A DNA stretch of 64,000 nt from an uncultured Halomonas sp. (GTDB lineage Bacteria; Pseudomonadota; Gammaproteobacteria; Pseudomonadales; Halomonadaceae), in NCBI RefSeq assembly GCF_947501415.1, contig NZ_CANMVL010000017.1:1-64000 (forward strand). Direction: 5' to 3'. The notes under the pieces are model-generated. The model did not search any database. It was not told the DNA's origin and worked only from the letters and a program-made list of their open reading frames with translations. The translations under genes and the position numbers were made by a program. Positions 28,778 to 41,188 of this stretch are shown piece after piece; position 1 is the first letter of the stretch; each line of letters begins with the position of its first letter.

Positions 28778-30109
28778 ATGGCGAAGTCAGGAAAAATGCC
28801 GGCGATGGGCAGCGGTCTAGGTGAACTGTGGGCGCGTCTGCGCTTCGTGCTCCTCGCCATCGTGGTGTACCGCATCGGTGCCCACATCCCCGTGCCCGGT
28901 ATGAATCCTGACCAGCTTGCTGCCTTGTTCAGGGAGCAGCAGGGTACCATCCTTGGCATGTTCAACATGTTCTCGGGTGGCGCCCTGGAGCGCATGAGCA
29001 TCTTCGCCCTGGGCATCATGCCCTATATCTCGGCGTCGATTATCATGCAGCTGCTGACCGCGGTCTCGCCCCATCTTGAGCAGCTCAAGAAGGAAGGCGA
29101 GGCCGGGCGGCGCAAGATCAGCCAGTACACCCGCTACGGTACCGTTGCCCTGGCACTGGTACAGGCCACCGGCATGTCGGTGGGGCTGGCCAGCCAGGGC
29201 ATCGCCTATACTGCCGACTTCAGCTTCTACTTCACCGCCATCGTCACGTTCGTGGGTGGTGCAGTATTCCTGATGTGGCTGGGTGAACAGATCACCGAGA
29301 AGGGGATCGGCAACGGCATCTCGCTGTTGATCTTCGCCGGTATCGTGGCGGGCCTGCCCGGCGCCGTCGGTCAGGCCTTCGAGCTGGCTCGCAACGAAGG
29401 GGCGTGGAACGTCCTGCCGCTGCTGGCACTCACTGCCCTGGGCGTTGCTACCGTGGCCTTCGTGGTGTTCATTGAGCGCGGTCAGCGCCGCATCACCGTG
29501 AACTACCCGCGTCGTCAGGTCGGCAACAAGATGTATGCTGGTCAGAGCAGCTATCTGCCGCTGAAGGTGAACATGGCGGGCGTCATTCCGCCGATCTTTG
29601 CCTCCAGCATCCTGCTGTTCCCGGCCTCGCTGGGGCAGTGGGTCGGTGCCGGTGACGGTCTCGACTGGCTGCAGCGTGCGTCCCAGGCCCTCGGTCCGGG
29701 TCAGCCGCTGTACATCTTGCTTTTTGCCGCTGCGGTGGTATTCTTCTGCTTCTTTTACACAGCGCTGGTCTTCAATCCCAAGGACGTCGCCGACAACCTC
29801 AAGAAGTCGGGTGCCTTCCTGCCGGGGATTCGTCCTGGCGAGCAGACGGCTCGCTACGTCGACAAGGTCATGACCCGTCTGACCCTGTTTGGCGCCTTGT
29901 ACATCACTGCGGTTTCCCTGATGCCCCAGTTCCTGATCGTGGCGTGGAACGTGCCGTTCTTCTTTGGCGGTACCTCGCTGCTGATCGTGGTGGTGGTCAT
30001 CATGGACTTCATGGGTCAGGTGCAGTCGCACCTCATGTCGCACCAGTACGAGTCGGTGATGAAGAAGTCCAACCTGAAAGGCTACGGCGGCGGCGGCATC
30101 ATGCGCTGA
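28778..30109 (+). CDS. secY: Protein translocase subunit SecY
   Basis: The 443-residue channel subunit of the Sec translocon has ten membrane spans. The plug/TM2 area has [20 protein letters not shown], and the cytoplasmic loop has [20 protein letters not shown]. The late loop [20 protein letters not shown] is the ribosome and SecA contact region. It ends in a short basic tail ([12 protein letters not shown]). Confidence 0.97.
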   Translation: MAKSGKMPAMGSGLGELWARLRFVLLAIVVYRIGAHIPVPGMNPDQLAALFREQQGTILGMFNMFSGGALERMSIFALGIMPYISASIIMQLLTAVSPHLEQLKKEGEAGRRKISQYTRYGTVALALVQATGMSVGLASQGIAYTADFSFYFTAIVTFVGGAVFLMWLGEQITEKGIGNGISLLIFAGIVAGLPGAVGQAFELARNEGAWNVLPLLALTALGVATVAFVVFIERGQRRITVNYPRRQVGNKMYAGQSSYLPLKVNMAGVIPPIFASSILLFPASLGQWVGAGDGLDWLQRASQALGPGQPLYILLFAAAVVFFCFFYTALVFNPKDVADNLKKSGAFLPGIRPGEQTARYVDKVMTRLTLFGALYITAVSLMPQFLIVAWNVPFFFGGTSLLIVVVVIMDFMGQVQSHLMSHQYESVMKKSNLKGYGGGGIMR

Positions 30110-30181
30110 GGCGCCGCTCGTCGAACTGGCGCGTTGCGGCCCGCAAGGGCCGCCTCGCTAGCCGACTTTGGAGATGGAACG

Positions 30182-30295
30182 ATGAAAGTTCGAGCTTCCG
30201 TGAAGAAAATGTGCCGCAACTGCAAGATCATCCGTCGCAATGGCGCCGTCCGCGTCATCTGCACGGAGCCGCGGCACAAGCAGCGTCAGGGTTGA
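30182..30295 (+). CDS. rpmJ: 50S ribosomal protein L36 (zinc-binding form)
   Basis: A 37-codon ORF begins [19 protein letters not shown] and ends [11 protein letters not shown]. Cys11, Cys14, Cys27 and His32 form the zinc ribbon of the C+ type L36. It lies between secY and rpsM as in E. coli and is preceded by GGAG. Confidence 0.97.
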   Translation: MKVRASVKKMCRNCKIIRRNGAVRVICTEPRHKQRQG

Positions 30296-30421
30296 TCCTG
30301 GCGACTGCGCTGAACCGGGTGCCGGCATGCCCCCTTGCCCTGTGCAGGGTAAAGGGGTATGCTGTTGCGCCTTTTGTAGTAGACCCAACGAGCAAGCCGC
30401 TCACATATTCGGAGTAAGCTG
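30296..30421 (+). promoter_or_regulatory. alpha operon leader (candidate S4-responsive structure)
   Basis: A long imperfect hairpin spans 30325-30362: GCATGCCCCCTTGCCCTG pairs with AGGGTAAAGGGGTATGC through matched blocks GCAT/ATGC, CCCC/GGGG, TT/AA and CCCT/AGGG. CTTTTG follows. In E. coli a pseudoknot at this place binds S4 and represses rpsM-rpsK-rpsD-rplQ. Similarity is positional and structural only. Confidence 0.4.
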
Positions 30422-30778
30422 ATGGCCCGTATTGCAGGCGTCAATATCCCGGACAACAAGCATGCGGCGATCTCGCTGACCTATATCTTCGGGATTGGCC
30501 GCACTCGTGCACAGGATATCTGTGCCGCGTCCGGCATCGCGCCGACCACCAAGATCCAGGAGCTGTCATCTGAAGAGATCGACACCCTGCGTTCCGAAGT
30601 CGGCAAGTACACCGTTGAAGGTGACCTTCGTCGTGATGTGACGCTGAATATCAAGCGTCTCATGGACCTGGGTTGCTACCGTGGTCTGCGTCATCGTCGT
30701 GGTCTTCCGCTGCGTGGTCAGCGTACCAAGACCAATGCGCGCACCCGTAAGGGCCCGCGTAAGCCGATCCGCAAATAA
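30422..30778 (+). CDS. rpsM: 30S ribosomal protein S13
   Basis: The 118-residue head protein contacts L5 and P-site tRNA. It begins [20 protein letters not shown] and has the C-terminal [20 protein letters not shown] followed by a basic tail. It is the first gene of the alpha segment. Confidence 0.97.
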   Translation: MARIAGVNIPDNKHAAISLTYIFGIGRTRAQDICAASGIAPTTKIQELSSEEIDTLRSEVGKYTVEGDLRRDVTLNIKRLMDLGCYRGLRHRRGLPLRGQRTKTNARTRKGPRKPIRK

Positions 30779-30817
30779 CACGCACGTTCTGGCGTAAAGA
30801 CAGGAAGAATCATCAAC

Positions 30818-31204
30818 ATGGCTAACCCGCGTAGCAATCGCAAGAAGGTTAAAAAGCAGGTGGTGGATGCCGTCGCGCATATCCACGCCTCTTTTAACAA
30901 CACGATCATTACGATCACAGACCGCCAGGGCAATGCCCTTTCCTGGGCAACTGCCGGTGGTTCGGGTTTTCGTGGTTCTCGCAAGAGCACCCCGTTCGCT
31001 GCTCAAGTGGCAAGCGAGCGTGCAGCGACCGCTGCAGCCGAGTATGGTGTGAAAAACGTCGACGTGCTGGTCAAGGGCCCCGGTCCTGGCCGTGAATCCG
31101 CCGTGCGCGCACTCAACGCCGCCGGCTTCCGCGTGCAGAGCATCATTGACGCGACGCCCATTCCCCACAATGGCTGCCGTCCGCCGAAGAAACGCCGCGT
31201 TTAA
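30818..31204 (+). CDS. rpsK: 30S ribosomal protein S11
   Basis: The 128-residue platform protein has [20 protein letters not shown] and [20 protein letters not shown]. It ends [16 protein letters not shown], the family C-terminus. Confidence 0.97.
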   Translation: MANPRSNRKKVKKQVVDAVAHIHASFNNTIITITDRQGNALSWATAGGSGFRGSRKSTPFAAQVASERAATAAAEYGVKNVDVLVKGPGPGRESAVRALNAAGFRVQSIIDATPIPHNGCRPPKKRRV

Positions 31205-31216
31205 GGAGACAGATTC

Positions 31217-31837
31217 ATGGCTCGTTACATTGGACCGAAGTGCAAACTGTCTCGTCGTGAGGGGACCGACCTCTTTCTGAAGAGCGGTGTCACTCCCTTC
31301 GAGAAGAAGTGCAAATCCGAGCAGATTCCGGGTGTGCACGGCCAGCGCCGTCAGCGTATTTCCGAATACGGCTTGCAGCTTCGCGAGAAGCAGAAAGTAC
31401 GTCGCATGTATGGCGTACTCGAGAAGCAGTTCCGCAACTACTACAAGGAAGCGGCCCGTCTCAAGGGCGCGACCGGCGAAGTGTTGCTGCAGCTTCTCGA
31501 ATCCCGACTGGACAACGTCGTCTACCGCATGGGCTACGGCTCGACCCGCTCCGAAGCTCGGCAGCTGGTCAGCCACAAGGCCATCGCCGTGAATGGCAAG
31601 ACCGTCAACGTGGCTTCCTACCAGGTCAAGCCCGGTGATGTGGTCTCCGTTCGCGAGAAGGCGAAGAATCAGGCGCGCATCCAGAACGCCCTGGCCCTGG
31701 CCGCCAACCGCGGCGACGTGGCCTGGATCGAGGTCGATGCCAAGAAGATGGAAGGCACTTTCAAGGCGCTGCCCGAGCGTGGCGACCTGACTGCCGACAT
31801 CAACGAGGCCCTGATCGTCGAGCTGTACTCCAAGTAA
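31217..31837 (+). CDS. rpsD: 30S ribosomal protein S4
   Basis: The 206-residue 16S assembly initiator has the S4 domain [20 protein letters not shown] (about 94-113). It is the presumed autorepressor of the alpha operon. The N-terminal zinc Cys cluster of the C+ type is absent. Confidence 0.97.
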   Translation: MARYIGPKCKLSRREGTDLFLKSGVTPFEKKCKSEQIPGVHGQRRQRISEYGLQLREKQKVRRMYGVLEKQFRNYYKEAARLKGATGEVLLQLLESRLDNVVYRMGYGSTRSEARQLVSHKAIAVNGKTVNVASYQVKPGDVVSVREKAKNQARIQNALALAANRGDVAWIEVDAKKMEGTFKALPERGDLTADINEALIVELYSK

Positions 31838-31923
31838 GCGGTGCCAAGCGCCGTGCCTGCTCCCGGTAACGGGGGCAGGCCAAGAGTACCCAGTATCCGT
31901 TTGGCAGCCTGAAAGGTGTTCAT

Positions 31924-32922
31924 ATGCAGCGTTCAGTGACAGAGTTTCTTCGCCCGCGCGACATCAAGGTCGAAGAGATCAGTGCACACCACGCGAAGAT
32001 CGTGCTCGAGCCCTTCGAGCGTGGCTTCGGCCACACGCTGGGCAACGCCCTGCGTCGCATCCTGCTCTCGTCCATGCCCGGCTGTGCCGTGGTAGAGGCC
32101 GAGATCGGCGGCGTCGAGCATGAGTACAGCGCGATCGAGGGCGTCCAGGAAGATGTCATCGAGATCCTCCTGAACCTCAAGGACGTGGCGATCAAGATGC
32201 ATAGCCGCGACGAGGCGGTGCTCTCGCTGAACAAGCAGGGCCCGGCCGTCGTGACTGCGGGCGATATCGCCCTCGACCATGACGTCGAGATCATCAATCC
32301 CGACCACGTCATCGCCCACGTCAACGAGGGCGCCGAGCTGAAGATGCAGCTCAAGGTGGCGCGCGGCCGCGGCTATGAGCCGGCGGATGCACGTGTCGGT
32401 GCAGATGACGAGTCTCGCGCCATCGGCCGCCTGCAGCTGGATGCGACCTACAGCCCCGTCCGTCGTGTTTCCTACAGCGTCGAGGCCGCGCGTGTCGAAC
32501 AGCGCACCGACCTCGACAAGCTGATCATCGACCTGGAAACCGACGGCACCCTGGATCCCGAAGAGGCGATCCGTCGCAGCGCGACCATCCTGCAGGATCA
32601 GCTGGCCGCGTTCGTCGATCTGGAAGCCGACAAGGAACAGGAAGTGGAGGAGGAAGAGGATCATATCGATCCGATCCTGCTGCGCCCCGTAGACGATCTC
32701 GAGTTGACCGTTCGCAGCGCCAACTGCCTGAAGGCCGAGAATATCTACTACATCGGCGATCTGATCCAGCGCACCGAGGTGGAGCTGCTCAAGACGCCGA
32801 ACCTCGGCAAGAAGTCCCTGAACGAGATCAAGGACGTGCTGGCAGCACGCGGTCTTTCCCTGGGCATGCGGCTGGAAAACTGGCCGCCGGCAAGCCTGAA
32901 GGACGACAAGGCCTCCGCGTGA
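31924..32922 (+). CDS. rpoA: DNA-directed RNA polymerase subunit alpha
   Basis: The 332-residue protein has an N-terminal dimerisation domain ([20 protein letters not shown], about 35-54) that nucleates polymerase assembly. An acidic linker ([15 protein letters not shown]) joins it to the C-terminal domain. That domain has [20 protein letters not shown] with the Arg/Asn residues that contact UP elements and activators, and [20 protein letters not shown]. Confidence 0.98.
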   Translation: MQRSVTEFLRPRDIKVEEISAHHAKIVLEPFERGFGHTLGNALRRILLSSMPGCAVVEAEIGGVEHEYSAIEGVQEDVIEILLNLKDVAIKMHSRDEAVLSLNKQGPAVVTAGDIALDHDVEIINPDHVIAHVNEGAELKMQLKVARGRGYEPADARVGADDESRAIGRLQLDATYSPVRRVSYSVEAARVEQRTDLDKLIIDLETDGTLDPEEAIRRSATILQDQLAAFVDLEADKEQEVEEEEDHIDPILLRPVDDLELTVRSANCLKAENIYYIGDLIQRTEVELLKTPNLGKKSLNEIKDVLAARGLSLGMRLENWPPASLKDDKASA

Positions 32923-32961
32923 GCGCCGACTCGAGTCCCAGTTTGGTAAGGAATCACAACC

Positions 32962-33345
32962 ATGCGTCATCGTAAAAGCGGTCGCCAGTTGAACCGTAAC
33001 AGCTCGCATCGCCAGGCCATGTTCAAGAACATGAGCGTGTCGCTGATCGAGCACGAGGTCATCAAGACAACCCTGCCCAAGGCCAAGGAGCTGCGTCGCG
33101 TCATCGAGCCGCTGATCACTCTGGCCAAGCAGGACAGCGTCGCCAATCGTCGTCTGGCCTTCAGCCGCACCCGTTCCAAGGAAGCGGTCGGCAAGCTCTT
33201 CAATGAGCTGGGTCCGCGTTACGCCGAGCGTCCGGGCGGTTACGTCCGTATCCTCAAGTGCGGTTTCCGCACCGGCGACAACGCCCCCATGGCCTTCGTC
33301 GAGCTCGTCGACCGTCCGGTCGTCGAGGATGCCGACGAGGAGTGA
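32962..33345 (+). CDS. rplQ: 50S ribosomal protein L17
   Basis: The 127-residue protein begins [20 protein letters not shown] and ends in a short acidic tail. It is the last gene of the ribosomal supercluster and is followed by a strong terminator. Confidence 0.97.
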   Translation: MRHRKSGRQLNRNSSHRQAMFKNMSVSLIEHEVIKTTLPKAKELRRVIEPLITLAKQDSVANRRLAFSRTRSKEAVGKLFNELGPRYAERPGGYVRILKCGFRTGDNAPMAFVELVDRPVVEDADEE

Positions 33346-33380
33346 TCCTCGGGCCCCTGGGCCAGGCATACGCTGTAAAG

Positions 33381-33413
33381 AAAAACCGGTTCCCGCAAGG
33401 GGCCGGTTTTTTT
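33381..33413 (+). terminator. Terminator of the ribosomal supercluster
   Basis: AAAAACCGG (33381-33389) pairs with CCGGTTTTT (33403-33411), with an inner CCC-GCAA-GGG hairpin and a seven-T run. The A tract on the other side lets it also stop the convergent TRAP operon. Confidence 0.9.
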
Positions 33414-33477
33414 CTTGTGCTTATCCCAACCTCATCTGATGATGGTCGATCTGGCTAGCACAGCCTCTCGGCCAGCC

Positions 33478-34797
33478 CTAGAACAGCATCTCGGGCAGCC
33501 ACAGTGCAATCTGCGGGAAGGCGACAATCAGCGCGAGTCCCAGCACCTGAAGGGCCACAAACGGCAGGGCGGAGCGATAGATATCCATGATCGTGATCTC
33601 CTTGGGCGCTACCGACCGCATGTAGAACAGGTTGTATCCGAATGGTGGGGTCAGGTATGCCGACTGCATGCTGAGGATAAACAGCACGGCGAACCAGGTG
33701 GTGTCGAAGCCGAGGTCGCGCACGATAGGGACATATAGCGGCACGGTAATGAAGATGATCGCAAAGTCGTCCAGGAACATGCCCAGTACGAAGTAGCTGA
33801 CGAGCATCATGATGATCACCGCATAGGGTGAGAGAGCGTAATCCTCGATAAAGTCGGTTACCACCATGCCGGCGCCCAGTCCGACATAGATCTTGCTGAA
33901 GAATACCGCTGCGATGGCGATCCACAGTAGCATCCCGGTGATCTTGGTGGTGGATAGCATGGCATAGCGAAGAAGTTTCCAGTTGGCTCGCCCCTTCAGG
34001 GCAGCGATCAACAGAGCCCCAGCAGCACCGATGGCCGAAGCCTCCGATGGCGATGTCACGCCTCCGATGATGCACCCCAGCACCGCCGTTACCAGCAAGC
34101 CTGGAGCCAGCACGAAACGCAGCGACTTCAACTTATCGACGAGAGTAAAGCGCTCTTCTGCCGGGGCAGGAGGGCCCATCTCGGGCTTGAAGCGGCAGCG
34201 TATCAATATATAAAGAATATAGATGCCGGCCAGCATCAGGCCCGGGACCAGGCCGGCAGCAAACAGCTTGCCCACCGAGTCGCGGGAAAGGAATGCATAG
34301 ATAATCATCAGCACACTGGGCGGTATCAGGAAGCCTAGTGCGCCGCCGGCCATGATGGTGCCGGTGACCAGTCGCTTGTCATAACCTCGCTTCAGCATCG
34401 CCGGCAGGGCGATAATGCCCAGGCTGACGGTGGCGGCACCCGATACCCCCGCCATGGCGGCAATCAGTGCGCAGACCAGCACGGTGCCTACGCCGAGGCC
34501 GCCGGGAATGCTGCCCATAAGCTTGTGGATCATCTCGAAGAGGTCATCGGTGACCCCGGAGCGCTCAAGGACCAGTCCCATGAAGATGAACAGCGGGAGG
34601 GAGACCAGCAGGAAGTTGTCCATGGCGCTGTAGGCGGAGGCAAGGAGCAGATCGATACCGCCCGGACCGAACATTAGATAGGCGCTCCCCATGCCCGAGA
34701 TCATCAGAGCGAACGTCAAGGGGGCGCCTATCGCCATCAGGAGGAGCATGGAGAAGAACATGATGGCCGTGATTGTCAGCGGGTCCAGGTCAGCCAT
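33478..34797 (-). CDS. dctM: TRAP transporter large permease subunit (DctM family)
   Basis: The 439-residue membrane protein has about a dozen hydrophobic segments and is the ion-coupled channel of a tripartite TRAP system. Family features are GVSGAATVSLGIIALPAML, GGALGFLIPPSVLMIIYAFL and GGVTSPSEASAIGAAGALLI. With the DctQ and DctP partners upstream it would import an organic acid driven by a sodium gradient, which suits a halophile. The substrate cannot be read from sequence. Confidence 0.92.
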   Translation of the reverse strand: MADLDPLTITAIMFFSMLLLMAIGAPLTFALMISGMGSAYLMFGPGGIDLLLASAYSAMDNFLLVSLPLFIFMGLVLERSGVTDDLFEMIHKLMGSIPGGLGVGTVLVCALIAAMAGVSGAATVSLGIIALPAMLKRGYDKRLVTGTIMAGGALGFLIPPSVLMIIYAFLSRDSVGKLFAAGLVPGLMLAGIYILYILIRCRFKPEMGPPAPAEERFTLVDKLKSLRFVLAPGLLVTAVLGCIIGGVTSPSEASAIGAAGALLIAALKGRANWKLLRYAMLSTTKITGMLLWIAIAAVFFSKIYVGLGAGMVVTDFIEDYALSPYAVIIMMLVSYFVLGMFLDDFAIIFITVPLYVPIVRDLGFDTTWFAVLFILSMQSAYLTPPFGYNLFYMRSVAPKEITIMDIYRSALPFVALQVLGLALIVAFPQIALWLPEMLF

Positions 34798-34880
34798 AGG
34801 GGAAATCCTTTATGAGACATGCCACGGCACGAGGTAATAGTTGGATCGGGCAGCCTTCGACTCACGGTCTTCTCAAGCTG

Positions 34881-35417
34881 TCAGTACGAGGGCTCATCCC
34901 TGGGGTCGTGGTAGGAGATGCCAAACAGGCGAAGTACGGCGCGAACCAGTTCAGCCAGCGCTTGAAGCATCAATAATGCAACCGCCAGGGGAATGGTTGC
35001 CTTGATCGGATAGAGCGGTGGCTGCCACATGCTCATGTTGGAGTACTCGCCGGTGGACCAGGACTCATAAGCGAAACTGAGGGCGAAGCGGAGAAAGATG
35101 GCCAGCACCGCGAGGGTGAGTGCATATACCACCAGATCACAGAACGCCCTGAGTCTGGGGGGCATGAGGCCATAGACCACCTCACTGCGAACATGGCCGT
35201 GATGACGCAGGGTATAGCTGCCGGCCAGGATGCAGAAGGCGCCATATAGCATCGTCGATAGCTCGTGCGCCCAGATCGTCGGCGAATTGAGAAAGTAGCG
35301 CGCCACGATTTCAAAAAGCAGAACGCCGATGAGTGCCAGCGTCAGCCAGGAGACGACCCGTCCGACCACGTCGGACAGGCCATCCTGGGCCACGAGATAG
35401 CGGGTTACCCTGTTCAC
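34881..35417 (-). CDS. dctQ: TRAP transporter small permease subunit (DctQ family)
   Basis: The 178-residue protein has four predicted membrane spans (near 20-40, 55-75, 93-115 and 137-158). It carries the DctQ pattern FEIVARYFLNSPTIWAHELS and LAGSYTLRHHGHVRSEVVYG. It starts with a GTG that overlaps the dctP stop (TAGTG), so the two are translationally coupled. An 83-bp gap precedes dctM. Confidence 0.9.
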   Translation of the reverse strand: MNRVTRYLVAQDGLSDVVGRVVSWLTLALIGVLLFEIVARYFLNSPTIWAHELSTMLYGAFCILAGSYTLRHHGHVRSEVVYGLMPPRLRAFCDLVVYALTLAVLAIFLRFALSFAYESWSTGEYSNMSMWQPPLYPIKATIPLAVALLMLQALAELVRAVLRLFGISYHDPRDEPSY

Positions 35418-36427
35418 TACAGGCGGCCCTGTGCCTTGGCATTCTCGACCAGGATCTCGATCGCCCTGGCATTGCGTTCAGACTTGTCGGCCTCTTCCTG
35501 CCAGACGACCTGGGCGGCCTCGGTCAAGCGCTTCGAGTCCTCCTCGGGGAGTGTGGCAAACTCGAACATTTCGCCTTCCTGGATGATTTCCTGATTACCC
35601 TCTTCGAGCCAGGCGTGAATATCGGCGGCATACTGCTTGACGGCATCCTCCAGGATGGAGCGGTGTTCGTCGGAGAGCTCCTCCCAGGTCGACTCGTTGA
35701 CGATGATGGTCTCGGTCCATCCAGGGTTGAGCAGGTTCATGAAGGTATAGTGTTCGGCCACTTCATTTAGCTTGAGCTGCTCATACTCGACCGGCCCACC
35801 GTAGATGGCACCGTCGATTACCCCGGTAGACAGCCCCACATAGAGCTCCTCTGCCGGCAGGAATACCGTGGGTATGTCGAAGGCCTGAAGAACCCGTGCC
35901 ATCTGTCCCGTGGCACGAATCTTCATGCTCTGCAGGTCTTCCAGGCTGGTGACCGGCTCCTTGGTCAGCAGGTCATAGTTGCTGCCATAGCCATGGCCCA
36001 GCAGCTTCACGCCTTTCTCGGCGTATGCCTCCTCCGTCAGGGCGCCCAGCCCCCTCTCCTCGAAGATCTGGCGCGCCTCCTCTACGCTGGTCCAGGCGCC
36101 AGGCAAACCGGCCTCGATATTGCCGATGCCGACCTGACCGGGCCAGTAGCTACCTACCCCGTAACCCACGTCGATGGAGCCGCGCCCCACGGCATCGACG
36201 AACTGGTCGCTGTCTACCAGCTCGCCCCCGCGGAAATACTGGATGCGCAGCTCTCCATTGCTGGCCTCCTTGACCGTATCTCGCATCTTGTCGGCAATCT
36301 CGTCCATTTCGGTGCCGTAAAAGGTGTGGAAACGAATGCGGGTCGTATCCGCCGCCACCGCCGAACTCAGGACCAGGCTAGCCACGGAGGTGAGTATGGC
36401 GACTCTCAAGGGGGGCATCAGCTTCAT
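35417..36427 (-). CDS. dctP: TRAP transporter periplasmic solute-binding protein (DctP family)
   Basis: The 336-residue protein has an N-terminal signal peptide (MKLMPPLRVAILTSVASLVL, ending near AVAA-DT). The DctP fold shows in SLEDLQSMKIRATGQMARVL with the conserved Arg that binds a substrate carboxylate, and in STGVIDGAIYGGPVEYEQLK. An upstream in-frame ATG would add 12 residues before the signal peptide and was rejected. The substrate is probably a carboxylate, otherwise unknown. No dedicated regulator is adjacent. Confidence 0.9.
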   Translation of the reverse strand: MKLMPPLRVAILTSVASLVLSSAVAADTTRIRFHTFYGTEMDEIADKMRDTVKEASNGELRIQYFRGGELVDSDQFVDAVGRGSIDVGYGVGSYWPGQVGIGNIEAGLPGAWTSVEEARQIFEERGLGALTEEAYAEKGVKLLGHGYGSNYDLLTKEPVTSLEDLQSMKIRATGQMARVLQAFDIPTVFLPAEELYVGLSTGVIDGAIYGGPVEYEQLKLNEVAEHYTFMNLLNPGWTETIIVNESTWEELSDEHRSILEDAVKQYAADIHAWLEEGNQEIIQEGEMFEFATLPEEDSKRLTEAAQVVWQEEADKSERNARAIEILVENAKAQGRL

Positions 36428-36874
36428 GAAAACCTCACACAGTGTTATTGATTGTTGGCACACAGGCTCCGTGGTTGGGTTGCCTTGTGCGGAGGTCTTC
36501 CGGTGTGCTCACGGCGTATAACCGGCACCGATCGACATGGATGAGTACACCACAAGGATCGGGCTTGTTCTACGCCGTAGCGTTGGACATTGGTTTGCTG
36601 TCGGTTTTGTGGTTTTTCGACTATGGCGGTCAGCGTTGACGCCTATCCGCTCTTGGCGAGTGGCGGTTTGCGAGTGTCCGCCTCAGCAGCGGCTTGATAG
36701 TGCGGTCGGTGTAGGAGGCCTTGCCGTGAGAGACTCGAAGATAATGCAACCGCCGCCAAACCCGCCCTGGGTTATAAAGAAAACCCGTGCACAGCCTTCG
36801 CCATTTCAGTAAGCCGGAAACAGGGTCGTCATCATCAAGAGGGGTGGCTTGGTCGACCTCCATTGAGTCTTTAC
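36428..36874. other. 447-bp intergenic stretch without a recognisable gene
   Basis: The stretch between dctP and the EEP-family gene has patches of lower G+C and no ORF with family features. A - strand frame (36630-36878, 82 codons, basic and Arg-rich) and a + strand frame (36537-36812) are open. Neither shows a known motif. The - strand peptide (RRLHYLRVSHGK, then TDRTIKPLLRR) has the composition of a decayed DNA-binding or transposase fragment, but I cannot name a family. It must also contain the dctP promoter. Confidence 0.5.
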
Positions 36875-38017
36875 TCAATCTGCCTGTGTGGCGCTAACGC
36901 CATGCTCGGCGGCATCCTCGGTCCCTTTCTCGACCATCTCCCTGGCCTGCTTCTTTTCCATGACAGAGGCCTCGGGCCTCGCGTGGTCCTTCTCCGCGGC
37001 GGTGAGCGTTGCTGTGACGGCGAAGTGGTCGGAGCCTGGCACCCGTACTCGGTCGAGGTCGATCAGGTGAAAGCCGTCGGACACGAACAGATGGTCGATC
37101 GGGTAACGCCATAGCGGTCGATGAGCGTGGTAAGAGCTCAGTAGCCGCCGACCGCGGCGGGGGTCTTTCAGATCGCTCAGGTCGGTGAACAGGCGAGTTC
37201 CGTCGGACCAGGCGACATCATTGAAGTCCCCGGTAACGATCCAGCGGTTGTCCGGGTCCTGTTGAACATGGCGAGCAACGAGCACCAGCTCTGCATCGCG
37301 GACACGACTGTCCCGGCGTTCGGTCGTTTCGTCGTTGCTCTTGATTCGGTCCCGCAGGCCCGGAGGGACGGGATGGGTGCCAACGTACCGCACCGGGCCG
37401 ATCCCCGGAACGTCAAGGGTCACGAAGATGGATGGCCGGCGCTCGGAAACCAGATGCTTGACCTGCTGCTCCAGCAGCGGAATGCGTGACCAGAGCATGA
37501 TCCCCAGCCCTTCGCTGCGCACCTCCCCGACCCGGTGCTCATAGTGATTGTCCAGAGGAGTTAGCCCCTCGGCCCAGGCGCGATCGACCTCGATCAACAG
37601 CAGCAGGTCCGGATCCTCGCGCCGGACCGTGGCCAGCAGTTCGTCATGCCGCTCATTGGTGTAGTCGATATTTGCGCTCATCACCTTCAGGGTTGGCCGG
37701 TTCTCGCCAGGCTTGACCTCGGCGGCCGGCACCTCGGTCGGCCAGAGCGGCGTGAATGGCAGGATATGGGAGAGCTGCCACCCCCCTGTCGCAAGGATCA
37801 CCGCCAGCCAGGCGGCGTGTTCCAGCCGCGGGCGGTGCCACCAGGCCAGCACCGCCAGCAACACCAGCGGGATCACCAGAGCCAAGGTCAGCTGAAGCCG
37901 CGGGAACTCCCAGACGCGGACCCACCACTGGCCGCTCGGGATCATGGGCAGGACGCTAACGACCACCACGAGCAGGGTTAACGCTCGGATGGTCCAGAGA
38001 AGGAGCCTTGCAGCCAT
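36875..38017 (-). CDS. Membrane-anchored endonuclease/exonuclease/phosphatase family protein
   Basis: The 380-residue protein has three N-terminal hydrophobic segments (about 6-26, 41-60 and 68-86), then an EEP-fold domain. The metal-binding Asn is in VMSANIDYTNERHDEL, the catalytic Glu in LLLLIEVD, the His in YVGTHPVPPG, the Asp/Asn in VTGDFNDVAWS, and the C-terminal SDHFAVTATL. The fold hydrolyses phosphodiesters or phosphomonoesters. The arrangement resembles YafD-type proteins, with the catalytic domain probably outside the membrane. The substrate is unknown. A Glu/Lys-rich tail follows the domain. Confidence 0.85.
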   Translation of the reverse strand: MAARLLLWTIRALTLLVVVVSVLPMIPSGQWWVRVWEFPRLQLTLALVIPLVLLAVLAWWHRPRLEHAAWLAVILATGGWQLSHILPFTPLWPTEVPAAEVKPGENRPTLKVMSANIDYTNERHDELLATVRREDPDLLLLIEVDRAWAEGLTPLDNHYEHRVGEVRSEGLGIMLWSRIPLLEQQVKHLVSERRPSIFVTLDVPGIGPVRYVGTHPVPPGLRDRIKSNDETTERRDSRVRDAELVLVARHVQQDPDNRWIVTGDFNDVAWSDGTRLFTDLSDLKDPRRGRRLLSSYHAHRPLWRYPIDHLFVSDGFHLIDLDRVRVPGSDHFAVTATLTAAEKDHARPEASVMEKKQAREMVEKGTEDAAEHGVSATQAD

Positions 38018-38137
38018 GGCGATTCATCCATTGTGCAGTGAAGTAGAGTGGACCCACCTCCTTGCGCACTTGCTCCTATCCTAGTCACTGAGTCATCGCG
38101 TGTGCGTTATAAAAAGGTAACGCCGGACTCGGCACCG

Positions 38138-41011
<2,874 letters not shown>

Positions 41012-41022
41012 TCCCACCTCAT

Positions 41023-41085
41023 GAGCGCGGCAAAAGAGAGCGCGGCAAAAGGTCGATTATACGGGCCGGCTCCCGGCGGCGGCAA
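41023..41085 (-). promoter_or_regulatory. uvrA promoter and repeated leader
   Basis: On the - strand TATAAT (41061-41056) lies 18 bp from TTGCCG (41085-41080). The leader holds a 14-bp perfect direct repeat GAGCGCGGCAAAAG at 41023-41036 and 41038-41051. No LexA-type palindrome is evident. Confidence 0.6.
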
Positions 41086-41104
41086 AGCGGGTTGGATGTC
41101 GACT

Positions 41105-41133
41105 TTCCCCGGCAGGTGGCAAACCGCTAGAAT
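41105..41133 (+). promoter_or_regulatory. Promoter of the MFS gene
   Basis: TAGAAT (41128-41133) sits within CGCTAGAATAGA, like the birA -10. The -35 (TTCCCC at 41105) is weak. It diverges from the uvrA promoter. Confidence 0.4.
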
Positions 41134-41188
41134 AGACGGTCAACTCCTGGGCGCATGACGCCCCCTCCAGGGAAGATACGCTACGCCT

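Noticed and set aside
36630..36878. An 82-codon - strand frame as a gene or transposase relic
   Set aside because: No family motif, no convincing ribosome-binding site, and it overlaps the end of the EEP gene; kept only as part of the unexplained intergenic stretch.
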